Notes: a model not told the origin generated them from the sequence alone. A stretch of 64,000 nucleotides of DNA from Alcaligenes ammonioxydans (GCF_019343455.1 NZ_CP049362.1:2356001-2420000); one strand, 5' to 3'; shown: positions 32,272 to 40,515, counted from the first letter of the stretch. A program made the numbers and translations.

Positions 32272-32299
32272 AGATAAGGACAAAAACCAAGTATTCAAG
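32272..32299 (-). promoter_or_regulatory. Candidate sigma-32 promoter of clpB
   Basis: On the minus strand CTTGAA (32299-32294) is followed after 13 bases by TCCTTATCT (32280-32272). The heat-shock consensus is CTTGAA, 11-14 bases, CCCCATnT; the -10 part matches at five of seven fixed positions. It lies about 96 bases before the clpB start. Confidence 0.45.
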
Positions 32300-32452
32300 T
32301 GTTTGGATCGCTTTTAAACAACAACCCGGCAAAGGCAGACTGAGTGCGCCATACACGGCGTCCCTAGCGGCTTACTGCGCACCGCGAGCCTTAAGAACTA
32401 AACATATTAAGGATTAGCGGGAATAACAACCAATAAAAAGCTACAATTACAC

Positions 32453-32466
32453 TTGATTTGACTCAA
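32453..32466. promoter_or_regulatory. FNR/Anr box before fnr
   Basis: TTGATTTGACTCAA matches the FNR consensus TTGAT-N4-ATCAA at nine of ten positions. Its centre is 41.5 bases before the fnr ATG. It could activate a start site at the ATG or let FNR repress its own gene. Confidence 0.65.
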
Positions 32467-32500
32467 AGATTTAGCGTTTCGCCATCTGACATTATTCCTT

Positions 32501-33229
32501 ATGCAAAAACGTATCTCGGTTACTGCTGACTCCATACGCTGCTCCAGCTGTATGCTCAATGAGGTATGTCTACCTCTTGGGATGCCTAAGCACGAAATGG
32601 AGCGGCTGGACGAACTGGTCAAGGAGCGCATCCGCATCCCGAAAGGCGGCGTGCTGTTCCGGCTGGCCGACTCGGTCGAAGGAATCTATGGGTTGCGCTC
32701 TGGCTCAATCAAGATGCAATTGGAAGATTCCACCGGCCACATCCAGATTACGGGCTTTTTGTTACCAGGGGAAATCCTGGGCATGGACAGCCTGGTTGAA
32801 AATCGCCATGTGTCCCATGCCATCGCTTTGGAAGACAGCGAAGTCTGCGTCATTCGTCTGGATGATCTGGACCGCCTCTCTGCCCAGTTGCCCATCTTGC
32901 AGCAACAATTCCGTCGCCTGATGAGCAAGGAAATCAACCGCGCCCATCAGTTGATGTTGACGCTCGCCGGACTGCGTTCCGAGCAGCGTCTGGCTGCTTT
33001 CTTGCTGAACCTGTCCCAGCGCTTGTCGCTGCTTGGCTACTCCCCCTACGAATTCATTTTGCGCATGAGCCGCGAAGAAATTGGCAATTTCCTGGGCTTG
33101 ACACTGGAAACGGTCAGCCGCCTGTTCTCACGCTTTGCGCGTGAAGGCCTGCTGAAAATTTCCCAACGTGAAGTTCACCTGCTCGATCTGGCTGCCCTGC
33201 GCACGCTGGCCGGCACCGAATGCGATTAA
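32501..33229 (+). CDS. fnr: FNR/Anr-type oxygen-sensing transcription regulator
   Basis: 242 residues. The cluster cysteines C14, C17 and C23 (CSSCMLNEVC) and C116 (SEVCVIRL) have FNR spacing, so it should carry an oxygen-labile 4Fe-4S cluster. A cyclic-nucleotide-like beta barrel follows, then the dimer helix and a helix-turn-helix with EEIGNFLGLTLETVSRLFSRF, whose E..SR contacts give TTGAT specificity. Without oxygen it should dimerise and control the cco genes next door, which carry matching boxes. The gene has its own FNR box and no clear ribosome site before the ATG. Confidence 0.93.
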   Translation: MQKRISVTADSIRCSSCMLNEVCLPLGMPKHEMERLDELVKERIRIPKGGVLFRLADSVEGIYGLRSGSIKMQLEDSTGHIQITGFLLPGEILGMDSLVENRHVSHAIALEDSEVCVIRLDDLDRLSAQLPILQQQFRRLMSKEINRAHQLMLTLAGLRSEQRLAAFLLNLSQRLSLLGYSPYEFILRMSREEIGNFLGLTLETVSRLFSRFAREGLLKISQREVHLLDLAALRTLAGTECD

Positions 33230-33310
33230 GCCGGACGGCTCCACTGCAAAGCAGGTAAGCCGCCCCTGACAGGCTTGCGCGACCTGCACGCGTTCCCAGA
33301 CAACAAGCCC

Positions 33311-33347
33311 AAAAAAAAGCACATGCTGTTTAGCATGTGCTTTTTTT
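33311..33347. terminator. Bidirectional terminator after fnr
   Basis: Ten-base stem (AGCACATGCT 33318-33327 with AGCATGTGCT 33332-33341), GTTT loop, A-run before and T-run after. It serves fnr and the convergent cco genes. Confidence 0.9.
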
Positions 33348-33368
33348 ATGGCCAGACCAGAGCTTGGG

Positions 33369-33650
33369 TCAGTCCAGACTATCTGCCGGTTCAGCCAATG
33401 CCGCAGGCGAACCGGAGGACATGTACAAACTAAGCGCACAGGCCACTGCGGCAGCCAGCCAGAACAGGAAAAACGCCACCGTATAAAAGGCCAGTCGATC
33501 TACTTGCATATGTCCAAGCACAACGATGTCCAACGGGTCCACCAAAGCAAACACGATTGCACTGAGCACCCCGGCAACCAGGAATGAAGGCCACAGTATC
33601 CACATCAACGATCGGATGGTCATTCGTACCCCCTTCTTGAACGGAAACAT
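33369..33650 (-). CDS. Small two-helix membrane protein of the cco locus, unknown function
   Basis: 93 residues with two membrane segments (about 14-40 and 55-78: FYTVAFFLFWLAAAVACAL) joined by a short loop, and a small Ala/Pro-rich tail. I do not recognise the family. A purine-rich GAGAGAAG lies just before the ATG at 33650. It follows the short fixH by 40 bases at the end of the ccoNOQP-G-H run, so it may belong to the oxidase operon and its assembly; this is inferred from place only. A second ATG at 33623 is possible. Confidence 0.65.
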   Translation of the reverse strand: MFPFKKGVRMTIRSLMWILWPSFLVAGVLSAIVFALVDPLDIVVLGHMQVDRLAFYTVAFFLFWLAAAVACALSLYMSSGSPAALAEPADSLD

Positions 33651-33689
33651 ACTTCTCTCAACCCTAGCGTAACGGTGAAACGACTACAT

Positions 33690-33893
33690 TTAGTGCTGCT
33701 CGGGGGCAGACTCTACCTTGCTGACAACCAGACCCTGCTTGACCCCGCCATCGGTAATGCCTTGATTACTGAAATTCTGGAAGGCCAGCACAATCGTAAT
33801 GACGCAGCCCACGATAGCCAGAGCCGGCCCCGCCATCAACAACCAGGGCCACGGCTCACGCCACCAGGGTCCACTGTCCTTTGATTCGTCCAT
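33690..33893 (-). CDS. FixH/CcoH-like protein, short form
   Basis: 67 residues. The start GPWWREPWPWLLMAGPALAIVGC is the FixH signature: a tryptophan-rich amphipathic entry into a single membrane helix, followed by a short tail with GITDGGVKQGL. Usual FixH/CcoH proteins have about 150-170 residues with a periplasmic domain, which is missing here. FixH helps assemble cbb3 oxidase. It sits directly after ccoG (18 bases), the usual order. The small size seems complete, since it has start and stop within the operon. Confidence 0.75.
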   Translation of the reverse strand: MDESKDSGPWWREPWPWLLMAGPALAIVGCVITIVLAFQNFSNQGITDGGVKQGLVVSKVESAPEQH

Positions 33894-33911
33894 GTTTTGC
33901 TCTTTATAAAA

Positions 33912-35411
33912 TTACTGAGGAATGTAAAAACTACTGCGTTCGGTCACGTACGTCTTGCGGCCATCCTCGTGCTCGCCCACCGCCTGAATGGAAATATCAT
34001 ACAGGCCCGGCTTGGCACTACTAATTGGGACTTGCACCACGACAGGCAGCAGTCTATTGCCAGCAGGCGCCACCCGGATATGATCCTGGCCATTCTCGGT
34101 CAAGTGAATGCGCGCCCCTTCCAGCCCGGTAACGGATAACTGCAGCTCCATAGCCTCTTCCGAGGTATTGATCACCTGCAGACGGAACACGTTCTCAATC
34201 ATGCCCCCCGGCACTTCACGGCCCAGGGCACCGCGATCACGAATGACGTCAACCCGCATCGGCGTGCGCGTGGCCAGGGTATAGACAAAGGCGCCACAGA
34301 TTACGGCCAGAATCAGAATGTACGACACCACACGCGGGCGCAGCATCCGACGGCGTACCTGAGACTGGGTCATGCGCTCTTTGATGGCCCGCTCGGAGGT
34401 ATAGCGGATCAGGCCCTTCTCGTACCCCATCTTGTCCATCACCTGATCACAGACGTCCACACAGGCACCACAGCCAATGCACATGTATTGCAGCCCGTCC
34501 CGGATATCAATGCCGGTCGGACAGACCTGGACACAAAGGCTGCAGTCCACACAGTCACCCATGCCGGCTTCTTTGTGGTCAATCTTGCGAGATCGTCCGC
34601 CGCGGGTTTCACCCCGCACGAAGTCGTAGGTCACCACAAAGGTATCGCTGTCCACCATGGCGCTTTGAAAGCGTGCATAGGGGCACATGTACTTGCAGAC
34701 CGCCTCACGCATGAAACCCGCGTTACCCCAGGTGGCAAAGGCGTAGAACAACAGCCAGAACCACTGCCAGGGTCCCAGAGACAGATTGATCAGCTCGCCA
34801 CCGAGCTCGCGGATAGGCGCAAAATAGCCGATGAAGGTAAAGCCGGTCCACAAAGCAATCACAATCCACAAAAAGTGCTTGGTTGCTTTGAGACGTAATT
34901 TTCTGGCATTCCAGGCTTGCTCATCCAAGCGGATACGTGCCAGGCGATCCCCTTCCACCTTGCGCTCGACCCACATGAAAATTTCAGTGTAGACCGTTTG
35001 CGGACAGGCGTAGCCACAGAACAGGCGGCCTGCCATGGCGGTGAAAAGAAACAGGGAAAAGGCCGATATCAGGAGCAGCACCGTCAGGTAGATCACGTCC
35101 TGAGGCCACAGAATCATGCCAAAAATGTAGAACTTGCGCTCCAACAGGTCAAACAGCACAGCCTGACGCCCATGCCATTCCAACCAGGGCAGACCATAGA
35201 AAATGATCTGCGTGAAATACACCATCCAGATCCGCCAGCGGGCGAAAACGCCCTTGACGGATCGTGGATAGATTTTACTGCGTACATCGACCAGCGCCTT
35301 CTCGACTTGCGGAGAGGTTCCACCCGCTCCCTTGGTGTTACGTGGAGGTTGCCACTTGGGCACATTTCCCTGCGCGTTATCAGCGCCGGGTTGGGAAGAA
35401 TCGCTACTCAT
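33912..35411 (-). CDS. ccoG: Cytochrome cbb3 oxidase accessory protein CcoG (RdxA/FixG)
   Basis: 499 residues. About five membrane helices lie in the first 360 residues. Two 4Fe-4S motifs follow a first CGYACPQTVYTEIF segment: CVDCSLCVQVCPTGID and CIGCGACVDVCDQV. The C-terminal third is a periplasmic Ig-like domain (FixG C-terminal). CcoG reduces copper for delivery to the CuB site of the cbb3 oxidase. It follows ccoP by 37 bases. Confidence 0.94.
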   Translation of the reverse strand: MSSDSSQPGADNAQGNVPKWQPPRNTKGAGGTSPQVEKALVDVRSKIYPRSVKGVFARWRIWMVYFTQIIFYGLPWLEWHGRQAVLFDLLERKFYIFGMILWPQDVIYLTVLLLISAFSLFLFTAMAGRLFCGYACPQTVYTEIFMWVERKVEGDRLARIRLDEQAWNARKLRLKATKHFLWIVIALWTGFTFIGYFAPIRELGGELINLSLGPWQWFWLLFYAFATWGNAGFMREAVCKYMCPYARFQSAMVDSDTFVVTYDFVRGETRGGRSRKIDHKEAGMGDCVDCSLCVQVCPTGIDIRDGLQYMCIGCGACVDVCDQVMDKMGYEKGLIRYTSERAIKERMTQSQVRRRMLRPRVVSYILILAVICGAFVYTLATRTPMRVDVIRDRGALGREVPGGMIENVFRLQVINTSEEAMELQLSVTGLEGARIHLTENGQDHIRVAPAGNRLLPVVVQVPISSAKPGLYDISIQAVGEHEDGRKTYVTERSSFYIPQ

Positions 35412-35448
35412 TGCAAGTCCTGAAGGCGTCAGATCAATTTAAAACACA

Positions 35449-36366
35449 TTAGTTGGCCTGGGCAGGCTCGGCATTATTGGACAAACCCCAGACCCAACCG
35501 GCCAACAAACGAATCTGCTCGGGAGTCAGTGTGCCCTTTTGTGCCGGCATCTGGTTGGTGCGGCCCTGCAAGACTGTCTGCACAATCGTGGCTTCGGAAC
35601 TGCCATACAGCCAGTAGTCATCAGTCAGGTCAGGGGCGCCCAACAAGGTGTTGCCCTTGCCATCAGCGCCGTGACAGGCAAAACATGCACTGTCATACAC
35701 GCGTTTGCCAGCGACCAGCCGCAAAGGATCTGCTGCCAGGCCAGACAAGGAGCGCACGTACTGGGCCACATCCGAGGCTTCAGCAGGAGTGAACTGGGCT
35801 TGTGGCGGCATCATGCCGGTACGGCCTTCCGTAATGGTGTGCAGAATCTGCTCGGGTTCACCGCCCCACAACCAGGCTTTGTTGGCCAGGTTGGGAAAGC
35901 TGGGGGAACCTTGGGCATCCGATCCGTGGCATTGGGCGCAGTTGTTCAGAAACAGGCGCTGGCCGATTTCCCGGGCTTCCTGATCGCGAGCGATCTCTTC
36001 GATGGGCATGTCACGGTAACGGGCATAAACCGGCTCCAGGCGAGCATTGATCTCGGCCTGTTGCTGTTTGACCTGCTGGCCCGCGGTAAAGCCCAGCGTG
36101 CCCTTGAAACTGCCCAGGCCGGGATACAGCACCAGATAACCCAGAGCAAACACACACAGACCGATGTACATCACGGTCCACCAGCGAGGCACCGGTGTAT
36201 TGAGCTCTGTCAGATCACCGTCCCAGACGTGACCGGTCTCTTCTACATCGACTGTTTTGCCCAGAAATGCACGCTGGGTAAACAGCAACCACAAACAAAA
36301 TATGATGCCAAGCAAGGCAATGCCGGAAATCCAGAGGCTCCAGCCATTATTAAAAAAGTCACTCAT
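35449..36366 (-). CDS. ccoP: cbb3 oxidase di-heme subunit CcoP
   Basis: 305 residues. Two membrane helices near the N-terminus (about 10-30 and 63-82) anchor a periplasmic part with two heme c sites, C143-AQ-C146-H147 and C228-FA-C231-H232. CcoP accepts electrons from cytochrome c and passes them to CcoO and CcoN. Its ATG overlaps the ccoQ stop (ATGA), so they are coupled. Confidence 0.95.
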   Translation of the reverse strand: MSDFFNNGWSLWISGIALLGIIFCLWLLFTQRAFLGKTVDVEETGHVWDGDLTELNTPVPRWWTVMYIGLCVFALGYLVLYPGLGSFKGTLGFTAGQQVKQQQAEINARLEPVYARYRDMPIEEIARDQEAREIGQRLFLNNCAQCHGSDAQGSPSFPNLANKAWLWGGEPEQILHTITEGRTGMMPPQAQFTPAEASDVAQYVRSLSGLAADPLRLVAGKRVYDSACFACHGADGKGNTLLGAPDLTDDYWLYGSSEATIVQTVLQGRTNQMPAQKGTLTPEQIRLLAGWVWGLSNNAEPAQAN

Positions 36367-36536
36367 TCGGAACCCCCAGGGTTTTTATCGTTGCTTCCCT
36401 CGTCGGGCAAGGCGAAAGGCAGAAGCGCGGCTTCTTCGTTGGCCTGGCGGCGTCCCCGAGAGAACGCCCACCAGCAAATTCCAAGGAAGGTCGCCATCGC
36501 CAAAACAGTCATGACACCGTTGATGATGGCTACCAT
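36363..36536 (-). CDS. ccoQ: cbb3 oxidase small subunit CcoQ (FixQ)
   Basis: 57 residues, too short for many gene callers. One membrane helix (NGVMTVLAMATFLGICWWAF) is followed by a charged tail (SRGRRQANEEAALLPF), the CcoQ pattern. It begins directly after the ccoO stop (TAA then ATG) and its TGA overlaps the ccoP start. CcoQ stabilises the interaction of CcoP with CcoNO. Confidence 0.9.
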   Translation of the reverse strand: MVAIINGVMTVLAMATFLGICWWAFSRGRRQANEEAALLPFALPDEGSNDKNPGGSE

Positions 36537-37196
36537 TTAGAAGCTCCCCTGCTCCACAGCCTTGGCAGCTGCGTCGCGACTGGCCACGCCCAGGCCCTGC
36601 AGATAGGCGACAACCGCGTCTTCTTCGGTCTTGCCTACCAGCTGCTCGGGAGCGGCATCAATTTGTTCTTGCGTGTAGGGCACGCCCAAGGTGCGCAGCA
36701 CCTTCATGCGGTCCTGGATATTTGCACCTTCCACCGAGTTTTTCTGCAGCCATGGGTAGGCAGGCATATTGGACTCTTTAACTACATTGCGTGGATTGCG
36801 CAGGTGGATGCGGTGCCACTCATCGCTGTAGCGCTGACCGACGCGAGCCAGATCAGGACCGGTACGTTTGGAACCCCACAGGAAGGGGTGGTCGTAGACG
36901 GACTCCCCTGCCAGCGAATAGGGGCCGTAACGCTGCACTTCGGATTGCAGCATGCGGATTTGCTGCGAGTGACAGCCCACACACCCTTCACGGATGTAGA
37001 TGTCACGCCCCATCAGTCGCAAAGGCTCGTAGGGCTCAATCCCTTCAGTGGGCTGCGTCGTCGAGTGTTGAAAGAACAAAGGAACGATCTGCACCAGACC
37101 CGCGAAGGAAATCACCAAAATACTCAGGATGATCAGCAGCCCGGTATTTCTCTCGATCGTGGCGTGCGAAAAGCGCTTATTAGTGTCATTAGCCAT
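36537..37196 (-). CDS. ccoO: cbb3 oxidase mono-heme subunit CcoO
   Basis: 219 residues, with an N-terminal membrane helix ([23 protein letters not shown]) and one heme c site, C72-VG-C75-H76 ([13 protein letters not shown]). The GPDLARVG and NMPAYPWL segments, the latter containing the methionine ligand, follow. It relays electrons to the CcoN hemes. It lies ten bases after ccoN. Confidence 0.95.
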   Translation of the reverse strand: MANDTNKRFSHATIERNTGLLIILSILVISFAGLVQIVPLFFQHSTTQPTEGIEPYEPLRLMGRDIYIREGCVGCHSQQIRMLQSEVQRYGPYSLAGESVYDHPFLWGSKRTGPDLARVGQRYSDEWHRIHLRNPRNVVKESNMPAYPWLQKNSVEGANIQDRMKVLRTLGVPYTQEQIDAAPEQLVGKTEEDAVVAYLQGLGVASRDAAAKAVEQGSF

Positions 37197-37206
37197 GATT
37201 TACTCC

Positions 37207-38694
37207 TTAGGCCAGCAAGGTGGTTGGGCCCACCAGCGCTGGGTCACGGGCATCCGGATTTTTCAGAGGCACAACGGGATTGATATTTTTCTGACCTGCA
37301 CGAACGGTCAGGAACACGTTCCAGGACATCAGCAAGATACCAGCCACAAAGAAGGCGCCGCCCAAGGCCCGGATCGCGTAGAAGGGGTAGGTTGCCTTCA
37401 CCACTTCCACAAAGCTGTAGGTCAAGGTGCCGTCCACACCGGTTGCACGCCACATCAGGCCCTGCATCACGCCAGCAATCCACATGGCGGCGATATACAG
37501 CACCACGCCCAGAGTCGCCAGCCAGAAGTGCAGGTCGATCAAACGAGGACGAGCCATTTCAGTGCGACCGTACAGGCGCGGAATCAGGTAATACAGAGAG
37601 CCGAAGGTAATCATGGCAACCCAGCCCAGCGCGCCGGAGTGCACGTGGCCCACGGTCCAGTCGGTGTAATGCGACAGCGCGTTCACCGTACGGATTGCCA
37701 TCATGGAACCTTCAAACGTGGACATGCCGTAGAAGGACAAAGCCACCACCATGAATTTCAGAATCGCGTCGGTACGCAGCTTGTGCCAGGCGCCCGACAA
37801 GGTCATGATGCCGTTGATCATGCCGCCCCAGGAGGGAGCCAGCAAAATCAGGGAAAACGCCATGCCCAGGGACTGTGTCCAATCTGGCAGGGAGGTATAC
37901 AGCAGGTGGTGAGGACCGGCCCACATGTAGGTAAAGCCCAGCGCCCAGAAGTGAACGATGGACAGACGGTAAGAATAAATGGGACGGTTAGCCTGTTTGG
38001 GGATGAAGTAGTACATCATGCCCAGAAAGGACGTGGTCAGGAAAAAGCCCACGGCATTATGGCCGTACCACCACTGAACCATGGCATCCTGCACACCGGC
38101 GTAAGCCGAGTAGGACTTCATGAAGCTGACGGGCAACTCCAGGTTGTTGAAAATGTGCAGAACAGCGATCGTGACGATGTAAGAACCGAAAAACCAGTTG
38201 GCCACATAAATGTGACGCACCCGGCGCTTGACGATCGTGCCAAAGAACACAATGGCATACGCCACCCAGACCAGCGTGATCAGGATGTCGATGGGCCACT
38301 CCAGTTCGGCGTACTCTTTGGAGCTGGTGTACCCCATAGGCAGGGTGATGACCGCTGCCACCAGCACGGCTTGCCAACCCCAGAAGGTAAAGGCAGCCAG
38401 CTTGTCGCAAAACAAACGGGCCTGACAGGTACGCTGTACCACATAGTAGGAAGTGGCAAACAAGCCCGTCCCACCAAAGGCGAAAATCACAGCGTTCGTA
38501 TGCAATGGGCGCAGACGCCCAAAACTAAGCCACGGTGTGTCGAAATTGAGTTCTGGCCAAATCAACTGCAAGGCAATAAAAAGACCTATTGCCATGCCGA
38601 TGACGCCCCAAAATACGGTCATGATGGCGAATTGCCTGACAATCCCGTAATTGAAGACTTCGGCGTTATTTCCGACTGCATCGGAAGTGCCCAT
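37207..38694 (-). CDS. ccoN: cbb3 oxidase catalytic subunit CcoN
   Basis: 495 residues with about twelve membrane helices. Conserved histidine segments include [31 protein letters not shown] and [19 protein letters not shown], which hold hemes b/b3 and CuB. The covalent Tyr-His of cbb3 oxidases would fall in these last helices. It reduces oxygen to water with high affinity and pumps protons. A clear ribosome site (AGGGGA, six bases before the ATG) and an upstream FNR box show it is the first gene of ccoNOQP. Confidence 0.96.
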   Translation of the reverse strand: MGTSDAVGNNAEVFNYGIVRQFAIMTVFWGVIGMAIGLFIALQLIWPELNFDTPWLSFGRLRPLHTNAVIFAFGGTGLFATSYYVVQRTCQARLFCDKLAAFTFWGWQAVLVAAVITLPMGYTSSKEYAELEWPIDILITLVWVAYAIVFFGTIVKRRVRHIYVANWFFGSYIVTIAVLHIFNNLELPVSFMKSYSAYAGVQDAMVQWWYGHNAVGFFLTTSFLGMMYYFIPKQANRPIYSYRLSIVHFWALGFTYMWAGPHHLLYTSLPDWTQSLGMAFSLILLAPSWGGMINGIMTLSGAWHKLRTDAILKFMVVALSFYGMSTFEGSMMAIRTVNALSHYTDWTVGHVHSGALGWVAMITFGSLYYLIPRLYGRTEMARPRLIDLHFWLATLGVVLYIAAMWIAGVMQGLMWRATGVDGTLTYSFVEVVKATYPFYAIRALGGAFFVAGILLMSWNVFLTVRAGQKNINPVVPLKNPDARDPALVGPTTLLA

Positions 38695-38769
38695 TTGCTT
38701 CCCCTAAACAAACATTGTTAATACAAGCGACAACAAGATACATGATCCAGCAAGTCGGTAATCCGCTAC

Positions 38770-38783
38770 TTGATGCTTATCAA
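38770..38783. promoter_or_regulatory. FNR/Anr box before ccoN
   Basis: TTGATGCTTATCAA is a perfect match to TTGAT-N4-ATCAA. With a centre at -41.5, the -10 would be GATCAT (38747-38742), four of six matches to consensus. This leaves a 40-base leader containing the ccoN ribosome site. Confidence 0.8.
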
Positions 38784-38868
38784 AAAACTTCGGAAAGCAC
38801 GCACTCACACGTGTTTCCGCCCCGCAGACTGTGTGTCGCCGACCATTTGCAGGACTAAAACCGGGAGG

Positions 38869-39054
38869 TCAGGTATCTGGTGGGCGCTCTGTCCCTGCAG
38901 GACTCGCTGTGGAGTCATCATCGAGCAAGATGGAGTCCGCCGCATTGCCGGTATCCTCAAACTGACCGGCAAAAATAGCCCACCAGAATGAAATACCAAT
39001 GACAACGACCAGAAAGATGGAGATGGGGATCAGGACCAGCAAAGAGCCAAACAT
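38869..39054 (-). CDS. ccoS: cbb3 oxidase maturation protein CcoS
   Basis: 61 residues. A single membrane helix with the family signature (IPISIFLVVVIGISFWWAIFAGQFED) is followed by an acidic tail. CcoS is needed for heme b and copper insertion into CcoN. It follows the CcoI-like gene by one base and is read before ccoNOQP on the same strand. Confidence 0.92.
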   Translation of the reverse strand: MFGSLLVLIPISIFLVVVIGISFWWAIFAGQFEDTGNAADSILLDDDSTASPAGTERPPDT

Positions 39055-39055
39055 A

Positions 39056-40024
39056 TCAGCCCTGCCTTGCCGCCGGGCCTGTCCACTGGGCAGGCACCAT
39101 GCGGGTGCGGCTGCGGTAGATACGCCAGGAGTTGGCCGCTACGGCCAACGACGATACCAGCATGCTGACAGCCGCCAGCCAGGGAGCCACAATGCCCATG
39201 GCAGCCAGCGGTGTCATCAGTAAATGCCAGGCAATGGAACCATAGAGATTTTGACGGGCGATGCGACCGGTTTGCTGGGTCAACTGCACAACTTCAAATT
39301 CATTCTGAGCGGGTCGGGCCAGCAAACTGGCATGTGCCGAGGCGACGGCCGACGGCACGGACATGGACATGGCACAGGGACAGCTCATGACCAACATGGC
39401 GACCACCACAGGCACAACGTGCGAGGGGTCTATCCAGTACCAGACCAGACCGAATGCAGCAGCCAACACCAGTTGAATACTGACAAACCAGAATGCCAAG
39501 GTATTCGCATGCCCTGTCACTGTCTGGCGAAAACGTTCTATCAGATCGTGGGACGCGGACTGGGTCACCGACTGGCGTGCGCAAAGCTCCAGATAGCGGG
39601 CCGTCAACAAAAAGGCCACGAACATCGTGACCGAGTCGTAATACACCTCGCCTTGCTGCATCCAGGTGTTGTACACACTGGGCAGGAACGCGCCCACAAT
39701 CCCCAGCGCCACGGGTACATCCATACCGACGCGACCCTCAGACAGGCTTTTGAACGCGCCTTTTAGAATCGGCCAGGAACAGTACAGCACCACCGGCATG
39801 GTCAGACACAGCCCGGCCCAGTTCATGAGCACAATGACCTGCGACAGGGATTCAATATCCTCAGCTCGGGTGCTGAAGGAACGCATGTAGCCTGGAAACG
39901 CAAACATCATCACCTGCATGGCTGCCAGCCACGACAGGCCTAGACGGGCCAATGTATGACGCCGATGTGATCGCTGCTCGTCAGTGAGCGGCTTGGGGAG
40001 AGAAAAAATCGAATATGCGCGCAT
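39056..40024 (-). CDS. CcoI/FixI-like P-type ATPase membrane domain without catalytic domains
   Basis: 322 residues from the ATG at 40024 (a GTG at 40042 would add six). All eight helices of a copper P1B-ATPase are recognisable: MMQVMMFAFPGY, LTMPVVLYCSWPILKGA, VGMDVPVALGIVGAF, YYDSVTMFVAFLLTARYLEL, then AFWFVSIQLVLAAAF, the SCPCAMSMSVPSAVA helix with CPC (C215, C217), and QNLYGSIAWHLLMTPLAAMG, LAAVSMLVSSLAVAANSWRI. The N-terminal metal-binding domain, actuator domain (TGE) and phosphorylation/nucleotide domain (DKTGT, GDGxND) are absent, each replaced by a short linker. It cannot hydrolyse ATP. It may be a passive copper channel or scaffold for oxidase assembly. It heads ccoS and has a perfect FNR box. 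Confidence 0.82.
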   Translation of the reverse strand: MRAYSIFSLPKPLTDEQRSHRRHTLARLGLSWLAAMQVMMFAFPGYMRSFSTRAEDIESLSQVIVLMNWAGLCLTMPVVLYCSWPILKGAFKSLSEGRVGMDVPVALGIVGAFLPSVYNTWMQQGEVYYDSVTMFVAFLLTARYLELCARQSVTQSASHDLIERFRQTVTGHANTLAFWFVSIQLVLAAAFGLVWYWIDPSHVVPVVVAMLVMSCPCAMSMSVPSAVASAHASLLARPAQNEFEVVQLTQQTGRIARQNLYGSIAWHLLMTPLAAMGIVAPWLAAVSMLVSSLAVAANSWRIYRSRTRMVPAQWTGPAARQG

Positions 40025-40030
40025 GGATGG

Positions 40031-40036
40031 ACTATA
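40031..40036 (-). promoter_or_regulatory. Candidate -10 element of the CcoI-like gene
   Basis: TATAGT on the minus strand is centred 32 bases from the centre of the FNR box, exactly the class II FNR geometry. The start site would fall at about 40024, the A of the ATG, so the message may be leaderless. Confidence 0.5.
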
Positions 40037-40058
40037 AGCCACTGATATTTCTTCATTC

Positions 40059-40072
40059 TTGATTTAAATCAA
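40059..40072. promoter_or_regulatory. Perfect FNR/Anr box between the CcoI-like gene and a candidate sRNA
   Basis: TTGATTTAAATCAA is a perfect 14-base palindrome and a full FNR consensus. Spacing allows class II activation to the left (CcoI-like gene, -10 TATAGT) and possibly to the right (TATCGT 40094-40099, centred 31 bases away). Confidence 0.8.
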
Positions 40073-40106
40073 TACGACTTTGCTTCGATCCTTTATCGTT
40101 GTCCCT

Positions 40107-40191
40107 ATGCATCTTGTTCAGGCCGTTACCCCCCCAACGCGGCGCTAACTGTTCAATGCTTTCAAGGCTGCTCATTGGCAGCCTTTTTTTT
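40107..40191 (+). ncRNA. Candidate FNR-dependent small RNA
   Basis: An intrinsic terminator (AAGGCTGC 40164-40171 with GCAGCCTT 40178-40185, then T-run to 40191) stands on the plus strand with no plus-strand gene before it. Counting from the FNR box in class II spacing puts a start at about 40107, giving an RNA of about 85 nt. It contains a run of seven C (40129-40135) between GTT and AAC arms, an exposed C-rich loop of the type that pairs with ribosome sites. The 5' end is predicted, not seen. Confidence 0.45.
40164..40191 (+). terminator. Intrinsic terminator of the candidate sRNA
   Basis: Eight-base stem, six-base loop (TCATTG) and eight T residues on the plus strand, with no protein gene upstream on that strand. 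Confidence 0.85.
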
Positions 40192-40515
40192 ATGCGCGCC
40201 TGGACGCAAAGCTCACTTTTCAGGTCCCTTCATAAATCGCTTGCGCGGCCAAAGTCTACCATGTCTTGCACTAGGAAAACGCCTTGATTATCAAGACTTT
40301 CATGACAAAAGTAGCGTACCTTGAGAATACCAATCAATTCACTGACTATTGAGTCCTCAATCTTAAACGGGCAATCGCTCGGCAAGCCTTTTCAGACCGG
40401 CTTCCCCGCACAGTCTCTGACAGACAATGAGTCATCCAATCCCCCACTTTCTTAAGCGCACCGCCCACAAACTTTATATTTGAAATATGTAGCTTTTAAG
40501 CAAAATGACATGGGC

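Larger units (their letters stand above)
32177..32500. other. Divergent intergenic region clpB / fnr (324 bases)
   Basis: It holds the candidate heat-shock promoter for clpB (32272-32299) and the FNR box before fnr (32453-32466). I see no ORF or repeat in the rest. Confidence 0.6.

Noticed and set aside
40283..40295. CTTGATTATCAAG as a further FNR box
   Set aside because: The half sites are one base apart instead of four, and no gene start is near.
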